A stretch of DNA of 64,000 nucleotides, from contig NZ_FOBO01000013.1 of NCBI RefSeq assembly GCF_900109855.1, positions 54,091 through 118,090 on the forward strand, given 5' to 3'. The notes beneath the pieces are model-generated. The model ran no database searches, had not been told where the DNA came from, and saw only the letters and a program-made list of their open reading frames with translations. Below are positions 8,928 through 17,518 of the stretch, piece by piece; the stretch's first letter is position 1, and each line of letters opens with the position of its first letter. The DNA comes from Roseovarius tolerans. GTDB taxonomy: Bacteria; Pseudomonadota; Alphaproteobacteria; Rhodobacterales; Rhodobacteraceae. A program made the translations under genes and the position numbers.

Positions 8928-9671
8928 TTACTGGAATTCGGCGGTCGGTTCCGGTGCCGGGCGCGCCACGGCCAGCGCCTCGGACAGATCAACGTCTTTC
9001 GACAACAGCGCCCGGCCGATCAGGGCACCCGCAATATTGGGGATGTAGCGCAGGCGCGCCACGTCATCGACGCTGCGCACCGTGCCGCGCGCCATGACCT
9101 GCTGACGGGTCTTGGCCGCAAGGCCGGAGATGACCCCGAGGCTGCCGTCGCTGTCCTCGATATCGGCGTCGATGTCGGTGATGATGATTCCCGCCAAGGG
9201 CACACCGTCGAAGGCGCGGATGAAATCATCGGCCCCGAACGCACTGGTCGAGCGCCAACCATCGCTCATCAGCTGACCCTGATAGACATCGACCGCAACG
9301 ACGATCTGGTCGGGGTGATACTTGGCCAGTTCCTTGACGCCCTCGGGGTCCTGAATGGCCATCGTGCCCAGCACGATCCGGCCGGCACCCTTGTCGATCC
9401 AGCGGCTCGCCGCCTCGCGCGACCGGAACCCGCCGCCCAATTGCACTGGGATGCCCACGGCGCGGATGATCTCCTCGATCAGCGCCGCATCATCGCCCTC
9501 GCCACGCAGACCGTTCATGTCGGTGAGATGCATCCATTCGGCCCCGGCCTGTACGAATCCGCGCGCGGTCTCGACCGGATCGACATGCCAGATCACCGGC
9601 TCGTCGAGCCGACCGCGCGTGAGGCTCACGCATTTGCCATTGAGAATTTCCAGAGTCGGATAGAGGATCAT
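8928..9671 (-). CDS. HisA/HisF-like TIM-barrel protein, divergent HisA paralogue
   Basis: A 247-residue (beta/alpha)8 protein resembling HisA along its length (HVDPVETARGFVQAGAEWMH, LGGGFRS, LIGRALL). Two key sites differ. Residue 8, the catalytic Asp of HisA, is Glu here (MILYPTLEIL), while the second Asp is kept (VVAVDVYQGQ). The second phosphate-binding motif, normally AGG(I/V/G), reads MARGTVRS. A short insert (DADIEDSDGSLG) sits in the TD-I-x-x-DG loop. No other histidine genes are near; neighbours are fabF and an SDR. It may be a phosphoribosyl-sugar isomerase with an altered substrate or a non-catalytic relative. The start at 9671 follows the family N-terminus. Confidence 0.75.
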   Translation of the reverse strand: MILYPTLEILNGKCVSLTRGRLDEPVIWHVDPVETARGFVQAGAEWMHLTDMNGLRGEGDDAALIEEIIRAVGIPVQLGGGFRSREAASRWIDKGAGRIVLGTMAIQDPEGVKELAKYHPDQIVVAVDVYQGQLMSDGWRSTSAFGADDFIRAFDGVPLAGIIITDIDADIEDSDGSLGVISGLAAKTRQQVMARGTVRSVDDVARLRYIPNIAGALIGRALLSKDVDLSEALAVARPAPEPTAEFQ

Positions 9672-9841
9672 CGTCAGGCCCCTTGTCAGGTAAAGCCCCC
9701 GGCGGATGTGCCGGGACGGGCCATTCCTGCACGCGCTTGCGGGCATGCGCTGTTCTCAAATCGGCATCATAGCCGCTGTTCGCGCCGCGCACGCGCGGGT
9801 TGCACCGTAAAACGATGCAGGCCAAAGGGCGCGTCCAGACC

Positions 9842-10603
9842 TCAGCCGCGCAGCGATGGCAGGCCGATCCCCGTAGCCTCGAACCCGCCATCTACAGCGA
9901 TAATCTGACCGGTGACGTAGCTGGCTTTCTCCGAGCACAAAAAGCAGATCACATTCGCGAGTTCCTCCTCGGTGCCGTAGCGGTTCAGCGGGATCGCATC
10001 GTGATAGGCAGCGATGATGTCGGGCGTATGCACCGCCATGGCCAGCTTGGTGGCCACCGGACCGGGACAGACGCAATTGGCGCGCACGCCGAACTCGCCC
10101 AGCTCGGCGGCCTGCTGCAGGGTCAGGTGCTTCACCGCCGCCTTGGAAGTGCCATAGGCCACCCGCAGCGTCGAGGCGCGCAGGCCCGAGATGGATGCGA
10201 TATTGACGATTGCTCCACGCGCGGCACAGAGCGCCTCGCGCAGCGCCTGCGACATCAGGAACACGCCGTCGAGATTGGTTTCCATGACAGTGCGCCAGCG
10301 GGCGAAATCGGTTTCGGCAAGGGGTCCGAAATCGGCCACACCGGCATTGTTCACCAGCGCATCCACGCGGTCAGTGGTCTCGGCGAGATAGGCGGCCATC
10401 TGATCGACCTGCCCGGGCTGCGACACATCGCAGACCACCGGATCGACACCCGCGAGCGGCGCGGCTGCCTCCTCCAGCGCGGGGGCGTCCCGGTCGATCA
10501 TCACCACGCGCCAGCCCTCGGCCAGGAACGCCCGCGTGGTGGCAAGACCAATCCCGCGCGCCGCGCCGGTGACGACGGCGGTCTTTTGTGCTGCACCGCT
10601 CAT
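9842..10603 (-). CDS. Short-chain dehydrogenase/reductase
   Basis: A 253-residue classical SDR. The nucleotide-binding motif TGAARGIG lies near residue 13, the LVNNAG block follows, and the active site shows Ser in NIASISG and the YGTSK pair. The C-terminus has the usual TGQIIAVDGG. An Asp at the end of beta-2 (MIDRD) suggests NAD preference. The ATG overlaps the stop of ugd (ATGA), so the two are co-transcribed. The substrate cannot be read from sequence; sugar or acyl substrates are both possible given the neighbours. Confidence 0.88.
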   Translation of the reverse strand: MSGAAQKTAVVTGAARGIGLATTRAFLAEGWRVVMIDRDAPALEEAAAPLAGVDPVVCDVSQPGQVDQMAAYLAETTDRVDALVNNAGVADFGPLAETDFARWRTVMETNLDGVFLMSQALREALCAARGAIVNIASISGLRASTLRVAYGTSKAAVKHLTLQQAAELGEFGVRANCVCPGPVATKLAMAVHTPDIIAAYHDAIPLNRYGTEEELANVICFLCSEKASYVTGQIIAVDGGFEATGIGLPSLRG

Positions 10604-11949
10604 GTCGCGGTCTGTCCGGTCTCTGCCGGGTCACGGCGAAAGCCTGTGCGTCCGACGCTCTCATAGGCGTCGAACCCAGCGCGCCGCGCATCGCGCGACG
10701 AGTAGATATTGCGCAGGTCAGCCATGCGCGGTGTCGCCATCTTGCGCGCCATGCGGTTGAGATCGAGTGCGCGAAACTCGTTCCATTCGGTCAGGATCAC
10801 CAGCAGATCGGCGTTGTGCGCGGCCTTGTAGGGGTCGTCCTGCCAGATCACACCCGGAAGCAGCGCCTCGCCCTCGCGTTGGCCTTGCGGATCGCAGACC
10901 CGGACCTTGGCCCCGCCTCCGACCAGTGCGGGGATGATGGTCAGCGACGGCGCATCGCGCATGTCGTCGGTATTGGGCTTGAAGGTTACACCCAGCACCG
11001 CGATCGTTTTACCGTTGAACGTGTCGTCGCAGAGATCCAGCAGCTTGTCGATCATCCGGCGCTTGACCTCTTCATTGACGGTGATGACCTTCTCGGTGAT
11101 CTGCATGGGCAGACCATGGTCCTGCCCGATCCGCGCCAGTGCCTTGGTATCCTTGGGAAAACAAGAGCCGCCATAGCCCGGGCCCGCATGCAGGAACTTG
11201 TTGCCGATGCGTCCGTCTAACCCGATGCCATGCGCCACTTTCTTGACATCCGCACCGGTGCGCTCACACAGCGCCGCGATCTCGTTGATGAAGGTGATCT
11301 TCGTGGCGAGGAACGCGTTGGCCGCGTATTTGATCATCTCGGCGCTTTCGAGATCGGTGGTAACGATCGGAAAATCGCGCAGGTAGAGCGGGCGGTAGAT
11401 CTCGGCCATGACCTCTGCCGCACGATCGGTCTGCACGCCCACGACCACGCGGTCGGGCTTCATGAAATCGTCGAGCGCGGCGCCCTCGCGCAGGAACTCC
11501 GGGTTTGAGGCCACGTCGAATTCGAGGGCGGGATTGGCTTTTTTCACCGCCTGTTTGACGGCTCGGTTAGTGCCCACCGGCACGGTAGACTTGGTGACGA
11601 TCACCACATAGTCCTTGGCGGCGCGCGCGACCTCTTCGGCGGCGGCCATCACATAGGTCAGATCCGCATGCCCGTCGCCGCGCCGCGTCGGCGTGCCCAC
11701 GGCGATGAACACCGCCTCGGCCCCATCGATGGCCGTCTCCAGCTCGGTGGTGAACCGCAGCCGTCCGGCCTCGACATTCTTCGCCATGAGCGTATCGAGT
11801 CCCGGCTCGAAAATCGGCACTTCGCCGCGCTCCAGCATGGCGATCTTTTCGGGGTTCTTGTCGAGACAGACCACGTCATGCCCGAAGTCCGAAAAACACA
11901 CCCCCGAGACAAGCCCGACATACCCCGTCCCGATCATCGCGATCTTCAT
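10600..11949 (-). CDS. ugd: UDP-glucose 6-dehydrogenase
   Basis: A 449-residue protein of the UDP-glucose/GDP-mannose dehydrogenase family. The Rossmann motif MIGTGYVGLVSG opens the protein, TKSTVPVG follows, and the catalytic Cys sits in GYGGSCFPKDT. The C-terminal NAD-linked domain includes VLGVTFKPNTDDMRDAPS. It oxidises UDP-glucose to UDP-glucuronate for capsule, LPS or other glycans, which fits the capsule genes 5 kb away. It reads divergently from glmM across about 185 bases. Confidence 0.94.
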   Translation of the reverse strand: MKIAMIGTGYVGLVSGVCFSDFGHDVVCLDKNPEKIAMLERGEVPIFEPGLDTLMAKNVEAGRLRFTTELETAIDGAEAVFIAVGTPTRRGDGHADLTYVMAAAEEVARAAKDYVVIVTKSTVPVGTNRAVKQAVKKANPALEFDVASNPEFLREGAALDDFMKPDRVVVGVQTDRAAEVMAEIYRPLYLRDFPIVTTDLESAEMIKYAANAFLATKITFINEIAALCERTGADVKKVAHGIGLDGRIGNKFLHAGPGYGGSCFPKDTKALARIGQDHGLPMQITEKVITVNEEVKRRMIDKLLDLCDDTFNGKTIAVLGVTFKPNTDDMRDAPSLTIIPALVGGGAKVRVCDPQGQREGEALLPGVIWQDDPYKAAHNADLLVILTEWNEFRALDLNRMARKMATPRMADLRNIYSSRDARRAGFDAYESVGRTGFRRDPAETGQTAT

Positions 11950-12134
11950 GACCCCTGCCCTCGCTGCTCTATCACTTTTTATTCGGTATGCGCGGCTGGG
12001 GCGGCCCTGTCAATTGATCCGGCGATGCCCCGCCAAGCGGTGTTGCAAGGATTGGACAGGCCCCGCCTGCCGCGCTATGAGGCGCATACCGGGTCGGCTC
12101 CGCCGTGCAAGTCATTACTCAGGAGAAGTCACTT

Positions 12135-13475
12135 ATGAGCAAGAAATTATTTGGCACCGATGGCGTGCGCGGGCTAGCCAATAGCTGGCCGATGACCGCC
12201 GACATGGCGCTGCGTCTCGGCGCGGCTGCGGGGCGCTATTTCCGGCAGGACAAGCAGGAACACCGGGTGGTGATCGGCAAGGATACGCGCCTCTCGGGGT
12301 ACATGCTGGAATATGCGCTCACCGCCGGGTTCACCTCGACGGGGATGAACGTGTTTCTTCTGGGGCCAGTGCCGACCCCGGCCATCGGCTATCTGACCCA
12401 TAGCCTGCGGGCCGATGTGGGGGTGATGATCTCGGCCAGCCACAACCCTGCCTCTGATAACGGGATCAAACTCTTTGGTCCCGATGGCTACAAGCTGAGC
12501 GACGAGGCCGAGGCCGCTATCGAAAAGCTGCTCAACGAGGGGGTGACGCCGTCAGCCCCGCAGCATATCGGCCGAGCGCGCCGCGTCGATGACGCACGCG
12601 GGCGCTACGTGGAATATGCCAAGACGACCTTTCCAAATCGCCGTCGGCTCGACGGGCTGCGCATTGTGGTGGATTGCGCCAATGGTGCCGCCTATCGCAC
12701 CGCACCGGAGGTTCTGTGGGAACTGGGCGCCGAGGTCATACCCATGGGGGTAGAGCCCGACGGCTTCAACATCAACCTCAACTGCGGCTCCACCCGGCCC
12801 GAGGCCGCCGCGCGCAAGGTGCTGGAAACACGCGCCGATCTTGGCATCTGCCTTGATGGTGACGCCGACCGCGTGGTGCTGATCGACGAGCAGGGCCGGG
12901 TCGCCGATGGCGATCAGTTCATGGCGCTGATCGCGACACGGTGGGCGCAGGAGGGGCGGCTTGCGGGCAATGCGCTGGTGGCGACGGTGATGTCCAATCT
13001 CGGGTTGGAACGGCATCTGAATGCACAGGGGATCGAGCTCAAGCGCACCCCGGTCGGCGACCGTCACGTGGTCGAGGCGATGCGCGCCGGCGGGCACAAT
13101 CTGGGCGGCGAACAATCGGGCCATATCGTGATGACGGATTACGCCACCACCGGCGACGGGCTGATCGGGGCGCTTCAGTTTCTGGCCGCCATGGTCGAAA
13201 CCGGCCAGCGGGCGAGCGATCTGGCACAGGTATTCAAACCGGTGCCGCAGCAATTGATCAATGTGCGCTTTGCCAAGGGCAAGACGCCGCTGAAAACCGA
13301 TCTGGTCCAGACCGCGATGGCCGAGGCCGAAAAGGAACTGGGCCAGGACGGGCGCTTACTGATCCGCGAATCGGGCACCGAACCGCTGATCCGCGTGATG
13401 GCAGAGGCGCTCGACCCCGGGCTGCTGGACAAGGTGATGGACAAGGTGGTGGGCGCGGTCCGGCAGGAAAGCTGA
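12135..13475 (+). CDS. glmM: Phosphoglucosamine mutase
   Basis: A 446-residue phosphohexomutase. The phosphoserine loop is [14 protein letters not shown] near residue 100. The metal-binding loop is DGDADR, the sugar-binding block is GGEQSGH, and the C-terminal phosphate site is [12 protein letters not shown]. It converts glucosamine-6-phosphate to glucosamine-1-phosphate for peptidoglycan and LPS precursors. The start at 12135 follows AGGAGA and gives [13 protein letters not shown], the family N-terminus; the ATG at 12105 has no such support. folP or ftsH, frequent neighbours, are absent. Confidence 0.96.
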   Translation: MSKKLFGTDGVRGLANSWPMTADMALRLGAAAGRYFRQDKQEHRVVIGKDTRLSGYMLEYALTAGFTSTGMNVFLLGPVPTPAIGYLTHSLRADVGVMISASHNPASDNGIKLFGPDGYKLSDEAEAAIEKLLNEGVTPSAPQHIGRARRVDDARGRYVEYAKTTFPNRRRLDGLRIVVDCANGAAYRTAPEVLWELGAEVIPMGVEPDGFNINLNCGSTRPEAAARKVLETRADLGICLDGDADRVVLIDEQGRVADGDQFMALIATRWAQEGRLAGNALVATVMSNLGLERHLNAQGIELKRTPVGDRHVVEAMRAGGHNLGGEQSGHIVMTDYATTGDGLIGALQFLAAMVETGQRASDLAQVFKPVPQQLINVRFAKGKTPLKTDLVQTAMAEAEKELGQDGRLLIRESGTEPLIRVMAEALDPGLLDKVMDKVVGAVRQES

Positions 13476-13494
13476 CGCCGCGCGGGCGGTTCAC

Positions 13495-15753
13495 CTAGCC
13501 ACGTTTGCGCGCCACCTTGCGCTTGGCCTTGGCAGCCTTGTGCTTGGCCGCCGCGTGCTTGCGCCGGGGCGACTTGCCGCGCCCGCTGCCACGCCCGCCC
13601 TTGGGCATCTGCTCGCCCTCAATGCTCACCAGGTCAAGCGCGATGCCGCCCGAGACCGGGAGCGCCTCGGCCAGCCGCACCGTCACGCGCTGCCCCAGCC
13701 CGATGGTCAGCCCGGTATCCGAGCCCATCAGCGTGCCGGCCTCGCGGTCGAAATGGAAGAATTCCCGCCCAAGGCTGCGCACCGGAATGAGACCGTCCGC
13801 GCCGGTTTCATCCAGCCGCACGAAGACACCGAACTTGGCGACGCCGCTGATCCGCCCAGAGAATTCCTCGCCCAGCCGTTCCGACAGGAAGGCCGCGAGA
13901 TAGCGGTCATTGGTGTCGCGCTCGGCCATCATCGACCGGCGCTCGGTCTCGGAAATATGCTGCGCGGTGTTCTCTAATTGCTCGATTTCAGCCGGGCTCA
14001 GCCCGTCCTTACCCCAGCCATGCGCGGTGATCAGCGCGCGATGCACGATCAGGTCCGCATAGCGTCGGATCGGCGAGGTGAAATGCGCATAGGACTGCAA
14101 CGCAAGGCCGAAATGCCCGAAATTCTGCGGCGCGTAATAGGCCTGCGTCATGGCGCGCAGGGTGGACATGTTGATGACCTCGGAATGGTCGGTGTCCTGA
14201 GCTGCATGCAACAGCGCGTTGAGATGCGCGGTGCGCAGCACCTGCCCCTTGGCCAGCACCAGCCCTGCCGCCTCGGCCACCTCGCGCAGGCTGTCGAGCT
14301 TTTCGGGGCTGGGTTCCTCGTGCACGCGGAAAAGCAGCGGCGATTTGCGACCCACCAGCGTCTCGGCGGCGGCCACATTGGCCAGCACCATGCATTCCTC
14401 GATCAGCTTGTGCGCGTCCAGCCGGTCGGCGAAATTGACCGACAAAACCTTGCCCTCGTCGCTCAGCACCACCTTGCGCTCGGGCAGGTCGAGGTCGAGC
14501 GGCTGCCGCTTGTGACGGGCCTTTCGCAGCGCGTCATGGGCGGCATAGAGCGGGCGGATCACCTCGTCCATCAGGGGGCCGCATTTGTCATCCGGTGCGC
14601 CGTCCATCGCGGCCTGAATCTGCTGATAGCTCAGCGAGGCAGCAGAGCGCATCAGACCACGCACGAAACGGTGCCCGACCTTCTCGCCGTGGGCGTCGAT
14701 CTGCATCCGCACCGCCAGGCAGGCGCGCGGCACGCCTTCGTGCAGCGAGCACAGATCGCCCGACAGCCGGTCGGGCAGCATCGGCACCACCCGGTCGGGG
14801 AAGTAGCTGGAATTGCCGCGTTTTCTGGCCTCGGCATCGAGCGCCGAGCCAGGGCGCACGTAATGCGCCACATCGGCGATCGCGACCCAGATGACATGAC
14901 CGCCCTCGTTCTTCGGGTCGTCATCGGCATGCGCCCAGACGGCATCGTCGTGGTCGCGCGCATCGGACGGGTCGATGGTAATGAGCGGCATGTCCCGGAG
15001 GTGGTCGCGGCCCTTGAGACCGGCGGGTTTCATGGCGTCGGCCTCGGCGATCACGTCGTCGGGAAACTCGTCCGGAATGCCGTGCTGATGGATGGCGATG
15101 AGCGACACCGCCTTGGGGGCAGAGGGATCGCCCAACCGCTCCAGCACCCGGGCGCGGGGCAGGCCGAGGCGGGTCTTGGGGCCGGCCTGTTCGGCCTCCA
15201 CCAACTCGCCGTCCTGTGCGCCGCCGGTGGCGTCGCGGGGGACCTGCCATTCCTTGCCGTCGCCCTTGTCGATGGGCACGATCCGGCCGCCTTCTTCGCT
15301 CTTGCGGAAAACACCCAATACTTTCCGAGGGTTGGCGCCAATGCGACGGATCAGACGGGCCTCATAATGATGCGCCTCGGCTTTCACCTCCTGCAGACGC
15401 GCAAGGATGCGGTCGCCCTCGCCCAGGGCCGGATCAGAGGCGCGGGGGATCAGCAGCACGACCGGCTCCACCCCTTCGCCCTGCCATTCCAAGGGCTTGG
15501 CCAAGAGCTCTCCGTCGGGGGTCAAGGCATTGATTTGCAATACAGATACCGGCGGCAGGCGGTCGGGGTCGCGATAGGTCTTCTTGCGCTTTTCGAGATG
15601 GCCCTCGTCCTCCAGCTCCTTCAGCAGGCGCTTGAGGTCGATCCGCGCAGCCCCCTTTATTCCAAAGGCCTTGGCGATATCGCGTTTCGCGGTGAGGGTC
15701 GGGTTGTCGGAGATCCATTCGAGGATTTCCGCCTTGCTGGGCATCTGGCTCAT
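13495..15753 (-). CDS. rnr: Ribonuclease R
   Basis: A 752-residue RNase II-family 3'-5' exoribonuclease. An N-terminal winged helix (about residues 1-70) and cold-shock-like domains precede the RNB catalytic core, whose Asp cluster is visible in ITIDPSDARDHDDAVWA. An S1 domain (about residues 630-715) and a Lys/Arg-rich tail of about 30 residues follow, the tail being typical of RNase R. It degrades structured RNA processively. The ATG at 15753 starts MSQMPSKAEILEWI; the ORF extends further upstream but without family-like sequence. Its upstream region holds phased 11-bp repeats. Confidence 0.95.
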   Translation of the reverse strand: MSQMPSKAEILEWISDNPTLTAKRDIAKAFGIKGAARIDLKRLLKELEDEGHLEKRKKTYRDPDRLPPVSVLQINALTPDGELLAKPLEWQGEGVEPVVLLIPRASDPALGEGDRILARLQEVKAEAHHYEARLIRRIGANPRKVLGVFRKSEEGGRIVPIDKGDGKEWQVPRDATGGAQDGELVEAEQAGPKTRLGLPRARVLERLGDPSAPKAVSLIAIHQHGIPDEFPDDVIAEADAMKPAGLKGRDHLRDMPLITIDPSDARDHDDAVWAHADDDPKNEGGHVIWVAIADVAHYVRPGSALDAEARKRGNSSYFPDRVVPMLPDRLSGDLCSLHEGVPRACLAVRMQIDAHGEKVGHRFVRGLMRSAASLSYQQIQAAMDGAPDDKCGPLMDEVIRPLYAAHDALRKARHKRQPLDLDLPERKVVLSDEGKVLSVNFADRLDAHKLIEECMVLANVAAAETLVGRKSPLLFRVHEEPSPEKLDSLREVAEAAGLVLAKGQVLRTAHLNALLHAAQDTDHSEVINMSTLRAMTQAYYAPQNFGHFGLALQSYAHFTSPIRRYADLIVHRALITAHGWGKDGLSPAEIEQLENTAQHISETERRSMMAERDTNDRYLAAFLSERLGEEFSGRISGVAKFGVFVRLDETGADGLIPVRSLGREFFHFDREAGTLMGSDTGLTIGLGQRVTVRLAEALPVSGGIALDLVSIEGEQMPKGGRGSGRGKSPRRKHAAAKHKAAKAKRKVARKRG

Positions 15754-15811
15754 GGCTCGCACGTAGCACGATGCAGGCGGCGCGTCATCCGCGAAAACGG
15801 GGGCTGTATCA

Positions 15812-15846
15812 CGTCGGTATCGCGTCGGTATTGCGTCGGTCCGACG
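15812..15846. repeat. 11-bp phased direct repeats ending in a palindrome
   Basis: CGTCGGTAT recurs at 15812 and 15823, and CGTCGGT again at 15834, giving a period of exactly 11 bases, about one helical turn. The third unit continues into CGTCGGTCCGACG, a perfect 6-bp inverted repeat around one base. It lies in the divergent gap between rnr and the XRE-cupin gene. The repeats may be an operator array for either gene, or a neutral duplication. Confidence 0.5.
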
Positions 15847-15892
15847 GTCGCGCATGATTTAGAGATTGATTTTGTCATGGAATCGCCTCAGC

Positions 15893-15917
15893 GTGAAAAT
15901 TATCGACAAATTTTCAC
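15893..15917. promoter_or_regulatory. Palindromic operator upstream of the XRE-cupin gene
   Basis: GTGAAAATT at 15893-15901 and AATTTTCAC at 15909-15917 form a perfect 9-bp inverted repeat with a 7-base spacer. The site ends 14 bases before the regulator ATG at 15932. XRE-cupin regulators commonly bind palindromes close to their own start, so autoregulation and control of the following operon is a reasonable inference. No second copy was noticed in the window. Confidence 0.6.
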
Positions 15918-15931
15918 GAGCCTCACCGCCC

Positions 15932-16504
15932 ATGCATCAGTCCGACATCAAGCGCATGCAGAGCCTCGGCGCCGATCTGCGCGCCCTGCGCAAGGCCCGC
16001 GGGCTGACGCTGGCGGGGTTGGCGGGGCGGCTTGGCCGGTCGGTCGGCTGGCTGTCTCAGGTCGAGCGCGACCTGTCGGAGCCGTCGATCAGCGATTTGC
16101 GGCAGGTGGCCGTGGTGCTGGGCGTGCCGATGTCCCTTTTGTTCGGGCATGCAAGCGCGCCCGCCGAGGAACAGGGCTACGTGGTGCGCGAGGGCGCGCG
16201 GCGTCCCATGGGCTCGGGCGAGGAAGGGCTGATCGAGGAATTGCTGTCCCCCGATCTGACCGACGAGTTCGAGGTGATCCATTCGACCTTCGGCCCCGGC
16301 TCGAAAATGCAGCGCCCGGCGCAGCGACCCACGCAGGAGGTGGGCTATATCGTCTCGGGGTGGCTCGAACTGAAGATCGGCGAGCGGCGCTTCACCCTTG
16401 GCCCCGGCGACAGTTTCCGGTTTCGCGGCGAGCCCTATTGCTGGGCCAACCCATATGATGAGCCCTGCGTTGCGATCTGGGTGATCGCCCCGCCGGTCTA
16501 TTGA
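15932..16504 (+). CDS. XRE-family regulator with C-terminal cupin domain
   Basis: A 190-residue protein. Residues about 8-65 are an HTH (LRALRKARGLTLAGLAGRLG, then SVGWLSQVERDLSEPSISDL). The cupin sensor domain covers about 110-190, with GYIVSGWLELKIGERRFTLGPGD and a FRFRGEPYCWANP strand. XRE-cupin proteins usually repress or activate small-molecule catabolic operons, with the cupin as effector pocket. The ATG at 15932 leaves the palindromic operator just outside the gene; an ATG at 15866 would place the operator inside it. It is followed within 10 bases by a LysE gene, so it is probably the first gene of the operon it controls. Confidence 0.88.
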   Translation: MHQSDIKRMQSLGADLRALRKARGLTLAGLAGRLGRSVGWLSQVERDLSEPSISDLRQVAVVLGVPMSLLFGHASAPAEEQGYVVREGARRPMGSGEEGLIEELLSPDLTDEFEVIHSTFGPGSKMQRPAQRPTQEVGYIVSGWLELKIGERRFTLGPGDSFRFRGEPYCWANPYDEPCVAIWVIAPPVY

Positions 16505-16514
16505 GGGCGCGCGC

Positions 16515-17135
16515 ATGAGCTGGGACGCATGGACCATCTTCGCGCTCTTCTGGGTGGTGTTCGTCACCACGCCGGGGCCCAATCACGTCAATTGCATCAC
16601 CAATGGCATGACAGTGGGGTTCCGGCGCGGATTGTGGGGCGTGGCGGCGATTCTGGTGCAGGCGGTGCTGTTCCTGACCCTTTCGGCGGCGGGGATCACC
16701 GCGCTTATCGCCGCCTCGCCGGTAGCGTTCGAGGCGGCGAAACTGCTGGGCGCGGGGGTGCTGATCTGGCTGGGCGTGCGCGGCTGGATGCGGGCAACGC
16801 GGCCCATCGAGGCGGGCACGCAAACCGGTGGGTCGGTCTTTTGGCGCGGCTTCATGGTGGCCACGATCAACCCCAAGAGCGTGGCGGGTTATCTGGCCGC
16901 GTTCAGCCAATTCGTGCAACCGGATGTGCCGATCTGGGAGCAGATGTGGGTGATCTTTCCCACCGCCCTCACGATCACGGCGCTGAGTTACACCGGCTTT
17001 ACCGCGCTTGGCGCGGGGCTGGGACGGGCGGCCTTGGGCGCGGTGTTCAACGTCTGGCTGCGGCGTGCGATGGCCGCCGCCTTCGTGATCTACGGCGTGG
17101 CATTGGGCAGCGCCGCAACACCGGGGAGGGTGTGA
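16515..17135 (+). CDS. LysE/RhtB-family amino-acid exporter
   Basis: A 206-residue inner-membrane protein with about six hydrophobic segments. The N-terminal block VVFVTTPGPNHVNCITNGMTVGFRRG matches the family signature in shortened form (TPGPN then G-x-R-x-G). A mid-protein FMVATINPKSVAGYLAAFSQF corresponds to the conserved NPK region. These permeases export amino acids or related metabolites. Its stop overlaps the next start (TGATG). Linked to a demethylation operon, it may relieve build-up of glycine-like or other amino-acid products, which is inference. Confidence 0.88.
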   Translation: MSWDAWTIFALFWVVFVTTPGPNHVNCITNGMTVGFRRGLWGVAAILVQAVLFLTLSAAGITALIAASPVAFEAAKLLGAGVLIWLGVRGWMRATRPIEAGTQTGGSVFWRGFMVATINPKSVAGYLAAFSQFVQPDVPIWEQMWVIFPTALTITALSYTGFTALGAGLGRAALGAVFNVWLRRAMAAAFVIYGVALGSAATPGRV

Positions 17136-17506
17136 TGCTGACAGGAGCGTGTCTGTGCGGCGATGTGACATTCACCGTGGGCGCAAGCCCGCAAGGGCCG
17201 AGCGTGTGCCATTGCGGGCAGTGCCGCAGGCAGTCCGGCCATCTCTGGGCGTCGGCCTATGTGGCGCGGTCGGATTTGAGTATTTCGGGAAAGGTGAACT
17301 GGTACGCGGCGAGCGAGACGGCCAAGCGGGGCTTTTGTCCGCGCTGCGGGGCGTTCCTGTTCTGGGCGGCGCACGCGGAGGACACGATGAGCTTTGCGCT
17401 CGGTTCGCTGGAGGCGCCCACGGGGCTGCGGCTGGAGAAGCATATCTTCGTCGCCGACAAGGGCGATTATTACGACATCGCGGACGGCGTGCCGCAGAAG
17501 GACTGA
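17135..17506 (+). CDS. GFA-family zinc-binding protein
   Basis: A 123-residue protein of the glutathione-dependent formaldehyde-activating enzyme (GFA/CENP-V) family. Zinc-binding cysteines are visible in GACLCGDV, VCHCGQCRR and GFCPRCGAF, and the fold motif SAYVARSDL lies between. The archetype Gfa speeds the adduct of formaldehyde with glutathione, though many homologues are uncharacterised. Next to oxidative demethylases, which can release formaldehyde, a detoxifying role is sensible but not proven. Start and upstream stop share one base (TGATG). Confidence 0.88.
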   Translation: MLTGACLCGDVTFTVGASPQGPSVCHCGQCRRQSGHLWASAYVARSDLSISGKVNWYAASETAKRGFCPRCGAFLFWAAHAEDTMSFALGSLEAPTGLRLEKHIFVADKGDYYDIADGVPQKD

Positions 17507-17518
17507 GGGAGGCGAGAC

